A stretch of DNA of 41,721 bases from Verrucomicrobiota bacterium (GCA_022704145.1 JAKJGY010000013.1:1-41721), one strand, 5' to 3'; counted from the first letter of the stretch, positions 32,163-39,529 are shown. A program made the numbers and translations. The notes: generated from the sequence alone by a model not told the origin.

Positions 32163-33749
32163 ATGACGCGTGTGTTCTATCTTGCGCTGGCGCTGGGGTG
32201 CTGCGGCTGGCTCGGCTGTCCCGCCGGGAAGGCGCGGCCGTCTGCTGAGGAGGAGGTGCCGATGGTCAGGAAAGTGATGGTCTCGCCGCTGGCGGGCAAG
32301 TGGTTCCCGTCGGGCGAGCGGGCGTTGCGCGACGAGCTTGCCGAACGCTGCAAGGGCGTCACCGTCATCCGCCGGCGCAACGTGTGCGCGGCGGTGGTGC
32401 CGCACGCCGGCTACCGGTTCTCAGGCAGCGTGGCGGCCGGCGTGTACCTGCGCATCGACCCCAAACGCCTGAGCCGTGTGGTGGTGCTCGGCCCGAGCCA
32501 TTACGTGGCGCTGCACAACCGCCTGAGCGTGCCGGACGCGACCCATTTCCGGACGCCTTTGGGCGAGCTTGCCGCGGACACCGAGTGGCTGTCGCGGTTG
32601 CGCGCCCTGCCGTTCGTCACCCACGAGCCCGCCGCCCATGCCAGCGAGCACAGCGACCAGATCCAACTGCCGCTGATCCAGGCCTGCCTCGCGACGAATA
32701 TCCCGGTGGCATGCGTGGTCTGCGGCGCGTTCGACGCCGCCCATCTGGTCGAGGCGGCGGACGCCCTCCGCGGCCTGCTGGACGACCGCACGCTGGTGGT
32801 GGCCAGCTCGGACTTCACCCACTACGGCGCGAACTACGGCTATGTGCCGTTCACGCAGGATGTGGAGAAAAATATCGAGACGCTCGACATGGGCGTGTTC
32901 GAGCTGTTCGCGCGCGGCGACCTGCCCGGCTTCCTGCGTTACCTGGAGGAGACCGGCGCGACCGTCTGCGGCCGCGACCCCCTGGCGCTGCTGCTGGCGA
33001 TGATGCCCGAGGACGCGCGGGTGGAGCGCACCGGCTACGACACCTCGGGCCGGATGCTGCACGACGACCGGAACTCGGTGAGCTATATCGGGGCGCTGGT
33101 CTCGGGCTCCTGGGAGCGGCCCGCGCGGGCCAGGGGCCGTGCGTCCGCCGCCGCAGACGCCTCCGGCGGACGCCTGGACGAGGCGGACTGCGCCCGCCTG
33201 CTCGCGCTGGCGCGCGACACGATCGCCCAGGCGCTCGCCTCGGGCGCGCGCCGCGCCTCAGCCGCCGCGCCCGACGGGCTGACCGACGGGATGCGCGCGA
33301 TCCGGGGCGGCTTCGTGACGCTGCACAAGAACGGCGAGCTGCGCGGCTGCATCGGCGAGATCGTGCCGCGGCGCGAGATCTGGAAGGTCGTGCGCGAGCA
33401 GGCGCTCAACGCGGCCTTCCAAGACCCCCGCTTCCCGCCGCTGGCCGCGGCCGAATGGCCCGAGGTCGAGGTGGAGCTTTCCGTGCTCACGCCGCCGCGC
33501 CCGGTGGGCTCGTGGCGCGAGATCGAGATCGGGCGGCATGGCATGGTGCTGACCAAGGGCGGCCGCAGCGCGGTCTTCCTGCCGCAGGTCGCGCCCGAGC
33601 AGGGCTGGGGGCTGGAGGAGACGCTGACGCATCTGTCCGCCAAGGCCGGCCTGCCTGCGGACGCATGGCGCGCCGGCGCGGAGTTCCTGGTGTTCGAGGC
33701 TCAGGTGGTGCGGGAGAAGGGCCTCACGGGCAAACACGCTCACAAATAA
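32163..33749 (+). CDS. Memo-AMMECR1 fusion (AmmeMemoRadiSam proteins B and A), possible lipoprotein
   Basis: A 528-residue fusion. Residues about 35-315 are a Memo domain with the metal-site residues in register with human MEMO1: His81 (VPHAGY), His113 (LGPSHY), His220 (SSDFTHYG) and Cys269 (TVCGRDP). Residues about 335-520 form an AMMECR1 domain with its hallmark LRGCIG near 392. From the ATG at 32163 the first 19 residues are an excellent lipoprotein signal ending LGC (Cys19), predicting an exported form. An internal ATG at 32262 (Met34) has the strongest SD in the operon and yields the normal Memo N-terminus VRKVMVSPLAGKWFPSG. Both starts are therefore possible. Function of the pair is unknown; human MEMO1 is implicated in redox and iron/copper biology. 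Confidence 0.92.
   Translation: MTRVFYLALALGCCGWLGCPAGKARPSAEEEVPMVRKVMVSPLAGKWFPSGERALRDELAERCKGVTVIRRRNVCAAVVPHAGYRFSGSVAAGVYLRIDPKRLSRVVVLGPSHYVALHNRLSVPDATHFRTPLGELAADTEWLSRLRALPFVTHEPAAHASEHSDQIQLPLIQACLATNIPVACVVCGAFDAAHLVEAADALRGLLDDRTLVVASSDFTHYGANYGYVPFTQDVEKNIETLDMGVFELFARGDLPGFLRYLEETGATVCGRDPLALLLAMMPEDARVERTGYDTSGRMLHDDRNSVSYIGALVSGSWERPARARGRASAAADASGGRLDEADCARLLALARDTIAQALASGARRASAAAPDGLTDGMRAIRGGFVTLHKNGELRGCIGEIVPRREIWKVVREQALNAAFQDPRFPPLAAAEWPEVEVELSVLTPPRPVGSWREIEIGRHGMVLTKGGRSAVFLPQVAPEQGWGLEETLTHLSAKAGLPADAWRAGAEFLVFEAQVVREKGLTGKHAHK
32247..32256 (+). promoter_or_regulatory. Strong internal Shine-Dalgarno before an alternative Memo start
   Basis: GAGGAGGAGG lies 5 nt before the ATG at 32262, which is in frame with the upstream ATG at 32163. 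In the longer form the same bases encode acidic residues just before Met34. It offers a leaderless-of-signal, cytoplasmic form of the fusion. Confidence 0.6.
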
Positions 33750-33762
33750 TGTGGAGGTGGGG

Positions 33763-34326
33763 ATGGAACAGGGTGACAGGCGGATGACACGGCGTGCGGC
33801 GGCGGCCTGGCTGTTGCGGGCCGGGACGGGCGCGCTGGTGGCGGCGCTGGCCGGGAGGGCCGCGAGCAGGCCCGCGCCGGGTCGCGGCGTGTGGCAGATC
33901 GACCCGCGCAAGTGTATCCAGTGCGGGCGCTGCGAGACCGAGTGCGTGCTCCAGCCTTCGGCGGTCAAGTGCGTGCACGGCTATGCGATGTGCGGATACT
34001 GCAAGCTCTGCTTCGGTTATTTCCTCCCGGACGCGGCACGGCTAGATGAGGCGGCCGAGAACCAGACCTGCCCGACCGGCGCGATCCGGCGCAAGTTTAT
34101 CGAGGATCCCTATTTCGAGTATTCGATCGAGGAGGGCCTCTGTACGGGCTGCGGCCTGTGCGTCAAGGGCTGCACCAATTTCGGAAACGGCTCGCTTTAT
34201 CTGCAGGTGCGGCACGACCGCTGCGTCAACTGCAACGCCTGCCGCATTGCTGAGGCCTGCCCCGCGCAGGCGTTCACGCGTGTGTCTGCGGCCTCGCCGT
34301 ATCTGCTGAAAGAGACCCTGTCATGA
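33763..34326 (+). CDS. Tat-exported poly-[4Fe-4S] ferredoxin-like protein
   Basis: A 187-residue protein. GGAGG at 33753-33757 precedes the ATG at 33763 with 5-nt spacing; a GTG at 33751 is less likely. The N-terminus has RRMTRRAAAAWLLRAG, a twin-arginine-like signal with a hydrophobic run. The mature part carries 17 cysteines: CIQCGRCETEC, CVHGYAMCGYCKLC, a CPTG, CTGCGLCVKGC and CVNCNACRIAEACP. This is enough for three to four [4Fe-4S] clusters. Proteins of this layout shuttle electrons beside membrane-bound redox partners. Its start follows the Memo-AMMECR1 gene by 13 nt, and its stop overlaps the next gene by 4 nt, so it is part of the operon. It is predicted to sit in the periplasm. Confidence 0.85.
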   Translation: MEQGDRRMTRRAAAAWLLRAGTGALVAALAGRAASRPAPGRGVWQIDPRKCIQCGRCETECVLQPSAVKCVHGYAMCGYCKLCFGYFLPDAARLDEAAENQTCPTGAIRRKFIEDPYFEYSIEEGLCTGCGLCVKGCTNFGNGSLYLQVRHDRCVNCNACRIAEACPAQAFTRVSAASPYLLKETLS

Positions 34327-35618
34327 GCGTCGTGCGCGTGTTCTGCCTGCTGCTCGCGCTGGGGCCGGCTTGGGCGTCGGCGGAGTCGCGCTTCCCCCAG
34401 CCGCAGTTCGATTCGGGCCATGTCGTGCCGCAGGCGGCCCACCCGCCGTCGTCGCTCGAGCACGTCCCTCCGTTGGCGGACACGCTGGCCCTCGTGCTCG
34501 CGCTGGCGGTCGCGGCCCTGCTGGTCCACAGAGTCCGCTCACGCCGCTGGCTGCTGGTGTTCACGGCCGGCTGCCTGCTCTGGTTCGGATTCTTGAAGCG
34601 CGGGTGCGTCTGCCCTGTGGGTGTGGTGCAGAACGTGGCTGAGGCGGTCTGGGCGGGCGGCGGCCTGGCGTGGCCGGTCGCCGCGCTTTTCGCCCTCCCG
34701 CTGCTGGCCGCGCTGCTCGGCGGACGCCTCTTCTGCGCGGCCGTCTGCCCGCTGGGCGCGGTTCAGGAGCTGGTCATCATCCGGCCGCTGCGCGTGCCGC
34801 GCGCGCTCGACGCGGTGTTGCGCCTCGTGCCGCTGGCCGTCCTGGCGTTCGGCACAGTCCTGGCGGTCAACGGCGCGGGTTACTGGATCTGCCGGACAGA
34901 TCCGTTTGTGGGCCTCTTCCGGTGCAGCGCGCCGCTGCCGATGCTGCTGGCGGGCATGGCGGTGGTGCTGCTCGGTATGGTCGTGGCGCGTCCCTATTGC
35001 CGCTACTTCTGCCCGTACGGGGTGTTGCTGGAAGTGTGCGCGCGCCTCGCCTGGCGGCGCGTGGAGATCACCGGCTCGACCTGCGTCAACTGCCGCCTCT
35101 GCGTCGGGGTCTGCCCGGTCGGGGCCGTCGCGGCGCCGCGCGAGGCTCTGAACGAGGCGGCGCGGTCGCGCCAGTTCGGTCACTTCCTCCGCATCCTGGC
35201 GGTGATGCCGCTGCTGGTGGCGGGAGGCGCGGGCGCCGGCTGGCTGGCGGGCGCCGCGCTGGCGCGCGCGCATCCGCAGGTGGCGCTCGCAGCACGGCTC
35301 GCCGCGCAGGGGCCTGCGACGGCTGCCGAGGCGGAGGCCGAGGGGCCGGCCGAGGCCGAGGCCGCGCCTGAAATCCAGGCCTTCCGGCGCTCGGGGCGCG
35401 ACCGCGCGGAGGTGGCGTCGCTCTCGGCCGCGCTCGTTCTGAGCTTCCGGCGCGGCTCCGCGTGGGCAGGCGCGTGCATCGGCCTGGTGGTGGCGCTACG
35501 GCTGCTGGGCCTCACGCGCCTGAGCGCGCTGAGCGTCCACGAGGCCGACCGCGTACGCTGCGTGGCGTGCGGCCGCTGCTTCCCCGCCTGTCCGAAGAAC
35601 CGGCGGCCTACGGCCTGA
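34323..35618 (+). CDS. NapH/NosR-like membrane polyferredoxin
   Basis: A 431-residue membrane protein, start overlapping the ferredoxin gene (ATGA). It has an N-terminal signal-like segment (cleavage near ASA at 20), a short periplasmic stretch and about five to six membrane helices. CX3CP-type motifs RGCVCPVG, FCAAVCPLG and YCRYFCPYG are the NapH/NosR/CcoG signature in membrane electron carriers. Two ferredoxin motifs follow: CVNCRLCVGVCPVG at about 255-268 and a C-terminal CVACGRCFPACPKN. Between them is an A/E-rich linker and one more helix. The likely role is passing electrons between the quinone pool or cytoplasm and the periplasmic ferredoxin. No nitrate or nitrous oxide reductase genes are near. 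Confidence 0.85.
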   Translation: MSVVRVFCLLLALGPAWASAESRFPQPQFDSGHVVPQAAHPPSSLEHVPPLADTLALVLALAVAALLVHRVRSRRWLLVFTAGCLLWFGFLKRGCVCPVGVVQNVAEAVWAGGGLAWPVAALFALPLLAALLGGRLFCAAVCPLGAVQELVIIRPLRVPRALDAVLRLVPLAVLAFGTVLAVNGAGYWICRTDPFVGLFRCSAPLPMLLAGMAVVLLGMVVARPYCRYFCPYGVLLEVCARLAWRRVEITGSTCVNCRLCVGVCPVGAVAAPREALNEAARSRQFGHFLRILAVMPLLVAGGAGAGWLAGAALARAHPQVALAARLAAQGPATAAEAEAEGPAEAEAAPEIQAFRRSGRDRAEVASLSAALVLSFRRGSAWAGACIGLVVALRLLGLTRLSALSVHEADRVRCVACGRCFPACPKNRRPTA

Positions 35619-35650
35619 GGCGCGTCCGGCAGGCCGCGCCGAATTCGGAC

Positions 35651-35679
35651 TTGCGGCAGGCGGGGGTTTGGGCCACAAT
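35651..35679 (+). promoter_or_regulatory. Possible glyS promoter with leader hairpin
   Basis: TTGCGG (35651-35656), 17 nt, CACAAT (35674-35679). Immediately after the expected start lies a small hairpin, CCCG-TTA-CGGG at 35693-35703, extendable by ACA/TGT pairs (35689-35706) with one bulge. No T-box or glycine riboswitch features are recognised. Confidence 0.4.
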
Positions 35680-35725
35680 GAAACTTTTACAGCCCGTTAC
35701 GGGTGTCCGTTAGTGAAGGGTCGAT

Positions 35726-37495
35726 ATGTCGAAGTCAAGCAGTCTGGATGTCATCTCGTCGCTGTGTAAGCGGCGCGGCTTTATTTTTCACAGCTCCGAG
35801 GTCTACGGCGGGATTAACGGCTTCTGGGACTACGGCCCCATGGGCTGCGAGATGAAGCGCAACATCAAGGAGGACTGGTGGCGCTTCACCGTGCGTAACC
35901 GCGAGGACGTGGCAGGCCTCGACGCGACGATCATCATGCACCCGGCCATCTGGAAGGCCTCAGGCCACCTCGACACCTTTTCCGATCCCATGAGCACCTG
36001 CCGCGCCTGCAAGAAGCTGATGCGCGCCGACCAGGTCTGGGATATCCTGACGGACGGCGAGATCGGCCAGAGCCTCACGGCGCTGCTCGCCGAAGGCGCC
36101 GACGCGGCCCGGATCGCGGGGTGGTGCAAGGGCAAGGCCAAGGGCCTCGCGCCCAACCTCGCCGCCGTGCTCGACGCGGACGCCCTGACCGCCGCGTTCG
36201 AGGCGGTCAAGGCCGACCCCTCCCTGGCTGCGACGGTGCAGGCGCTCTATACCCTGCTCGCGAACGCCAAGGGTCCTCAGCCCGCCGTCACGCCCTGCCC
36301 GTACTGCGGCGGCGAGCTGACCGAGCCCCGGCCCTTCAACCTGATGTTCAAGACCATCGTCGGCCCCGTCGAGGACCCCTCGAACGTCGCCTACCTGCGG
36401 CCCGAGACCGCGCAGGCGATCTTCGCGCAGTTCCAGAACGTGCTCGCCACCAGCCGCCAGCAGGTGCCCTTCGGCATCGCGCAGATGGGCAAGTCCTTCC
36501 GCAACGAGGTCACGCCGCGCAACTACACCTTCCGTTCGCGCGAGTTCGAGCAGATGGAGCTGGAGTATTTCATCCGTCCCGACGAGGCCGTCGCGCTGAT
36601 CTGCGGCAAGGTCATCACCCTGGCCGACAGCCCCGACCTCTCGACCCCGCAGGACGCCTGGGGCTGGGAGGTGTGGCACAAGTACTGGGTCGAGCAGCGT
36701 AAGGCGTGGATTCAGGCGTGCGGCCTGCCCGCCGACTCCTTTGTCGAGTACTGGCAGAAGCCCGAGGAGCTGGCCCACTACGCCCGAGCCTGCGTGGACA
36801 TCCAGTACAGCTTCCCCTTCGGCGTGCAGGAGCTGGAGGGCATCGCGGCCCGCTCGGACTTCGACCTCTCGCAGCACCAGAAGCACAGCGGCAAGAGCAT
36901 GGAGGTCTTCGACGAGCCGCTCAAGCTCGCCGCCGCGAAGCTGGACGACGCGGCCAGGGCAGCCTTCGTCGAGACGGTCGTGGCGGACTGGACGGGCCGC
37001 GGCAAGGACGCCGACGCCGCACGTGCCTTTGTGGCCAAGCTCTTCGAGGGCAAGTACGTCCCGCACGTGATCGAGCCCTCCGCTGGCGTCGACCGCATGA
37101 TGCTCGCCCTGCTCTGCAACGCCTACGAGGAGCAGAAGCTCGTCGACGAGAAGGGCAAGGAGGACGTGCGCGTCGTCCTGCACTTCAGCCCGCGCATCGC
37201 GCCGGTCAAGGTCGCCGTCTTCCCGCTCGTCAAGAACAAGCCCGAGGTCTACAACAAGGCCCGCGAGGTCTTCGAATACCTGCGCCGCCGCTACGCCACC
37301 TTCTGGGACGAGGGCGGCGCTATCGGCCGCCGCTACCGCCGCCAGGACGAGATCGGTACGCCGTGGTGCGTGACCATCGACTTCCAGACTCTCGACGACG
37401 GCACGGTCACGGTCCGCGACCGCGACACCATGCGGCAGGAGCGCGTGACGCTGGAGCAGCTCAAGGCCAAGCTCGAAGAGGCGCTGATCGTGTAA
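35726..37495 (+). CDS. glyS: Glycine--tRNA ligase, homodimeric type
   Basis: A 589-residue class II aminoacyl-tRNA synthetase charging tRNA-Gly. The N-terminal DVISSLCKRRGFIFHSSEVYGG and GFWDYGPMGCEMKRNI form motif 1 and the family-specific start of the alpha2 (archaeal/eukaryal and many bacterial) enzyme, unlike the alpha2beta2 GlyQ/GlyS of E. coli. The segment AYLRPETAQAIFAQFQNV, followed by GIAQMGKSFRNEVTPRN and FRSREFEQMELEYF, is motif 2, and HVIEPSAGVDRMMLALL is motif 3. Cys pairs in CRACKKL and CPYCGGEL bracket an insertion (about residues 92-195) with little recognisable sequence. The C-terminal anticodon-binding domain starts near RIAPVKVAVFPLVKN. An inverted repeat follows its stop. 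Confidence 0.97.
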   Translation: MSKSSSLDVISSLCKRRGFIFHSSEVYGGINGFWDYGPMGCEMKRNIKEDWWRFTVRNREDVAGLDATIIMHPAIWKASGHLDTFSDPMSTCRACKKLMRADQVWDILTDGEIGQSLTALLAEGADAARIAGWCKGKAKGLAPNLAAVLDADALTAAFEAVKADPSLAATVQALYTLLANAKGPQPAVTPCPYCGGELTEPRPFNLMFKTIVGPVEDPSNVAYLRPETAQAIFAQFQNVLATSRQQVPFGIAQMGKSFRNEVTPRNYTFRSREFEQMELEYFIRPDEAVALICGKVITLADSPDLSTPQDAWGWEVWHKYWVEQRKAWIQACGLPADSFVEYWQKPEELAHYARACVDIQYSFPFGVQELEGIAARSDFDLSQHQKHSGKSMEVFDEPLKLAAAKLDDAARAAFVETVVADWTGRGKDADAARAFVAKLFEGKYVPHVIEPSAGVDRMMLALLCNAYEEQKLVDEKGKEDVRVVLHFSPRIAPVKVAVFPLVKNKPEVYNKAREVFEYLRRRYATFWDEGGAIGRRYRRQDEIGTPWCVTIDFQTLDDGTVTVRDRDTMRQERVTLEQLKAKLEEALIV

Positions 37496-37504
37496 TGGAG
37501 AGCC

Positions 37505-37614
37505 CTTGAAACTGGAAACTTGAAACTCGGCTCAGCAGCAAGCGGCTCTTCTAAACGGAGGCTGACCGCATGCCGAAGCCGTCCCAAGCTTCCAGTTCCC
37601 AGTTTCAAGTTTCC
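37505..37614. repeat. Inverted repeat between glyS and larB
   Basis: GGAAACTTGAAACT (37514-37527) is exactly complementary to AGTTTCAAGTTTCC (37601-37614), giving 14 bp arms around 73 nt. A second register pairs CTTGAAACTGG-type sequence at 37505-37524 with 37590-37609 at 18 of 20 positions. The arms are built from alternating GAAACTT and GAAACTGG units. The right arm abuts the larB ATG. The composition is AT-rich compared with its flanks, like an intergenic palindromic element. Confidence 0.8.
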
Positions 37615-37616
37615 CT

Positions 37617-38309
37617 ATGAACACCGACCTGCACTTCGCGAAGTCGGACTACGATCGCCAGCAGCGGCGGGGCATGCCGGAGGTGATCTACGGCGCGGGC
37701 AAGACCGCGCCGCAGATCGTCGCGATCATGCGCGCGCTGAACGCCGCCGGACAGAACGCCTTCGCCACGCGTGTGACGCCCGAGCAGGCCGCTGCGGTGC
37801 AGGCCGAGCTGCCCGGCGCGGTCTACCATGAGACGGCGCGTATCCTCGCGAGCGACGTCGCGCCGCTGCCGGAGCGACGCGGCAAGGTCGCCGTGCTCTG
37901 CGCCGGCACCTCCGACCTGCCGGTCGCCGAGGAGTGCGCGCTCACGGCCGAGCGTCTCGGCGCCGCCGTGGAGCGCATCTACGATGTGGGCGTGGCGGGC
38001 CTGCACCGCCTGCTCTCGCGTCTGGAGCGTTTCGCCGACGCGCGGGCGATCGTGGTTGCGGCGGGCATGGAGGGCGCGCTGCCTTCGGTCGTCGGCGGCC
38101 TGACGGACAAGCCGGTGATCGCCGTGCCCACCAGCATCGGCTATGGCGCGAGCTTCCAGGGCCTGGCCGCGCTGCTCGGCATGCTCAACTCCTGCGCCTC
38201 CGGCGTGACGGTCGTCAACATCGACAACGGCTTCGGCGCGGGCGTCGCCGCCGCGCTGATCAACCGCCAGTGCGAGGAGGGGCGGGGGGGCGAGGTTCGC
38301 GCGCCTTAA
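37617..38309 (+). CDS. larB: Nickel-pincer cofactor biosynthesis protein LarB
   Basis: A 230-residue protein of the PurE/AIR carboxylase-like fold. LarB carboxylates and adenylates nicotinic acid adenine dinucleotide in making the nickel-pincer nucleotide cofactor of lactate racemase and related isomerases. Recognisable segments are [18 protein letters not shown] near residue 19, [18 protein letters not shown], and the nucleotide-binding GVAGLHRLL ... [16 protein letters not shown] ... GYGASFQG. There is no Shine-Dalgarno sequence in front of the ATG; the inverted repeat arm occupies that position. Partners larC and larE are not in the window. The acidic Gly-rich tail is unremarkable. Confidence 0.93.
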   Translation: MNTDLHFAKSDYDRQQRRGMPEVIYGAGKTAPQIVAIMRALNAAGQNAFATRVTPEQAAAVQAELPGAVYHETARILASDVAPLPERRGKVAVLCAGTSDLPVAEECALTAERLGAAVERIYDVGVAGLHRLLSRLERFADARAIVVAAGMEGALPSVVGGLTDKPVIAVPTSIGYGASFQGLAALLGMLNSCASGVTVVNIDNGFGAGVAAALINRQCEEGRGGEVRAP

Positions 38310-38322
38310 AAATCGCCTTAAA

Positions 38323-38367
38323 AATCCGCATTCGCGGATTGACAGGCGCGGCCCTTTCCGGTAAATT
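38323..38367 (+). promoter_or_regulatory. Strong tRNA-Asn promoter with overlapping palindrome
   Basis: TTGACA (38339-38344) and TAAATT (38362-38367) are 17 nt apart; the tRNA begins 39 nt after the -10. A perfect palindrome AATCCGC-ATTC-GCGGATT (38323-38340) overlaps the -35 box, and a tandem CTTAAAAATC repeat lies just upstream as an A/T-rich UP-like element. Confidence 0.8.
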
Positions 38368-38406
38368 TTCACCCACTTTGTCCCTTCTGGGGCAAGCCAC
38401 TTTTGT

Positions 38407-38481
38407 TCCGGCGTAGCGCAGTGGTAGCGCAGTTGGCTGTTAACCAATTGGTCGCAGGTTCGAATCCTGCCGCCGGAGCCA
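38407..38481 (+). tRNA. tRNA-Asn (anticodon GTT)
   Basis: The acceptor stem TCCGGCG (38407-38413) pairs with CGCCGGA (38471-38477); G is the discriminator and CCA is encoded. D arm GCGC-AGTGGTA-GCGC, anticodon arm GTTGG-CTGTTAA-CCAAT with anticodon GTT, T arm GCAGG-TTCGAAT-CCTGC. All stems close (one G-T pair). A strong promoter and a terminator flank it. Confidence 0.97.
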
Positions 38482-38488
38482 CTTTTGA

Positions 38489-38531
38489 CCCTCGGTTTCA
38501 TTGGAAAAGCCCAATAAAACCGGGGGTTTTT
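38489..38531 (+). terminator. Terminator after tRNA-Asn
   Basis: CCTCGGTTT (from 38490) pairs with AAACCGGGG (to 38525), then ATTGG/CCAAT extends the stem inward around an AAAAGC loop, with one C-A mismatch. The T-run TTTTT follows. Confidence 0.88.
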
Positions 38532-38713
38532 CGTATATATTCCCCGTCTGTTTGGGCGATGGCCAAACCTGTGAAAACCTGTGCTGTTTGGGTAAATTTT
38601 CCCCAAACAACGCCCCAAACTGGGAAACGGGTGCCGAGCGAAATGATCGCTGGCTAAAGGGGCAGAAAATCGTTTTCCTTGAGCAAATCTATCAGATACC
38701 CGCGAAGTAATGG
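38532..38713. other. Non-coding stretch with iterated GTTTGGG/CCCAAAC dyads
   Basis: The motif occurs as TGTTTGGG at 38585-38592 and CCCAAACA at 38602-38609 (perfect hairpin), as GTTTGG/CCAAAC just upstream, and as CCCCAAAC downstream. No convincing ORF is present. Base composition is lower in GC than the rest of the window, in line with the remnants that follow. Confidence 0.4.
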
Positions 38714-38826
38714 CTATTTCACGGTCGCAACATCCCAGACAATCTGGTGGTCGATACCGAAATAGCCGTGAATCAAACGGTCGCGTAACCCAGTGATCTT
38801 CCGCCACTCAAATTTCGGGGGGTGTA
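38714..38826 (-). pseudogene. Truncated HepT/DUF86-family toxin remnant
   Basis: On the minus strand the frame reads HPPKFEWRKITG then LRDRLIHGYFGIDHQIVWDV and ends ATVK-stop at 38714. This matches the C-terminal end of HepT/DUF86 proteins, nuclease-type toxins of HEPN fold, including the RxxxxHxY catalytic motif (R-DRLI-H-G-Y). The N-terminal two thirds are missing, and upstream sequence does not continue the family. No antitoxin (MNT nucleotidyltransferase) remains. Confidence 0.65.
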
Positions 38827-38896
38827 ACCTTATGTCTGTAAAATCAATAAATGGGCCTGCGGCCCCCTCCCGAGGGGCTACGGCTTGAAAAAAGGC

Positions 38897-39081
38897 GGGT
38901 CATGGCTATCCTTACGTGTTGAAAGACACAAAGAAAGGACGAACAAGCCATGACCCACGAGGAGAAAGGTACCGCCATGGATGCGGTTTTGCAACCGGTA
39001 TTTGAGCGGGGCTTCGACGGGATCAGGGAGGAATGGGAGACCGGTAAAATCTATCTCAGCACGGAGGGTATGCCCGCATGA
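38897..39081 (+). mobile_element. Possible decayed transposable-element end with short ORF
   Basis: GGGTCATGGCT (38897-38907) and AGCCATGACCC (38946-38956) form an 11-bp inverted repeat. The ATG in the right arm opens a 43-codon frame (38950-39081, MTHEEKGTAMDAVLQP start, GFDGIREEWETG inside). It vaguely resembles the N-terminus of IS256-type transposases, but it is too short to assign. Treated as remnant. Confidence 0.3.
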
Positions 39082-39129
39082 CCCGCCTTCACGAATTTAC
39101 AGACAAATCCCTTGCACTGCCGAGGCAAA

Positions 39130-39157
39130 TCGACCCCGATGCCGATACCGACCCCGA
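39130..39157 (+). repeat. GACCCCGATACC-type repeat, left copy
   Basis: TCGACCCCGATGCCGATACC with GACCCCGA (39130-39157) consists of 6-bp units. Its reverse complement, shorter by one 6-bp unit, occurs at 40873-40894 on the other side of the IS element. The unit-number difference suggests a slippage-prone repeat family. Confidence 0.6.
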
Positions 39158-39260
39158 GAGATAACCATGAGCGCCAACAGAGATCTTTTGGACGCCGATT
39201 CCCTGATTCGCTTAGAATTCGGGTCAAGCACCGAAATGGGGATGCGCCCGAAAACTGCGC

Positions 39261-39276
39261 GTCTGAGAGCGTGGGC
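39261..39276. repeat. Target-site duplication, left copy
   Basis: GTCTGAGAGCGTGGGC directly precedes the IS left end and recurs unchanged at 40724-40739 directly after its right end. Without the IS the sequence joins as a single copy. Confidence 0.9.
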
Positions 39277-39290
39277 TGTCGCGGGAACAG

Positions 39291-39348
39291 CAAAACAGGA
39301 CAGCGCGGATTTTCAAAACAGGACAGCGCGGAGCCGCAAAACAGGACA
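39291..39348 (+). repeat. Three 23-bp-spaced terminal repeats, IS left end
   Basis: CAAAACAGGACA occurs at 39291-39302, 39314-39325 and 39337-39348, exactly 23 bp apart. The first two share GCGCGGA after the motif. These look like transposase binding sites arranged on one face of the helix in two turns. Confidence 0.85.
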
Positions 39349-39395
39349 TGCGTAGTAACCGAGGGCGAGCGGGTTGCCGGGGAAGGCGCCTGGCC

Positions 39396-39471
39396 GTCAC
39401 TTCCAGCCCCCGCCCGTCTGGCCCCGAAGGGGCGGCCCGTAGGGCCGAAGACGGCGGGGGCTGGAAGTGAC
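39396..39471. other. Cloverleaf-like palindrome upstream of transposase
   Basis: GTCACTTCCAGCCCCCGCC (39396-39414) pairs perfectly over 19 bp with 39453-39471. Past a bulged C39415, GTCT/AGAC (39416-39419 with 39449-39452) continues the stem. The loop then folds into GCCCC-GAA-GGGGC (39421-39433) and GGCCC-GTA-GGGCC (39434-39446). The result is a three-way junction with almost no unpaired bases. It could block read-through translation from outside promoters or form a cruciform. Confidence 0.85.
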
Positions 39472-39479
39472 GAGTCTGC

Positions 39480-39485
39480 TATAAT
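39480..39485 (+). promoter_or_regulatory. Perfect TATAAT -10 box before the transposase
   Basis: TATAAT lies 6 nt before the ATG at 39492, so a transcript from it would start about at that ATG and be leaderless. No good -35 is visible 17 nt upstream, where the right arm of the 39396-39471 palindrome lies. Confidence 0.4.
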
Positions 39486-39529
39486 CGCCTGATGAAAAAA
39501 ACCAGTTGCTGCACCGTTTCGCCGGACCG

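Noticed and set aside
38407..38481. tRNA-Asn as a proven integration attachment site
   Set aside because: No repeat of the tRNA 3' end was found downstream in the window, and no integrase is present.
39261..39276. A chromosomal dif site at the IS target
   Set aside because: IS1202-type elements can sit next to Xer sites, but no XerC/XerD half-sites with a six-base centre are recognisable in the restored target.
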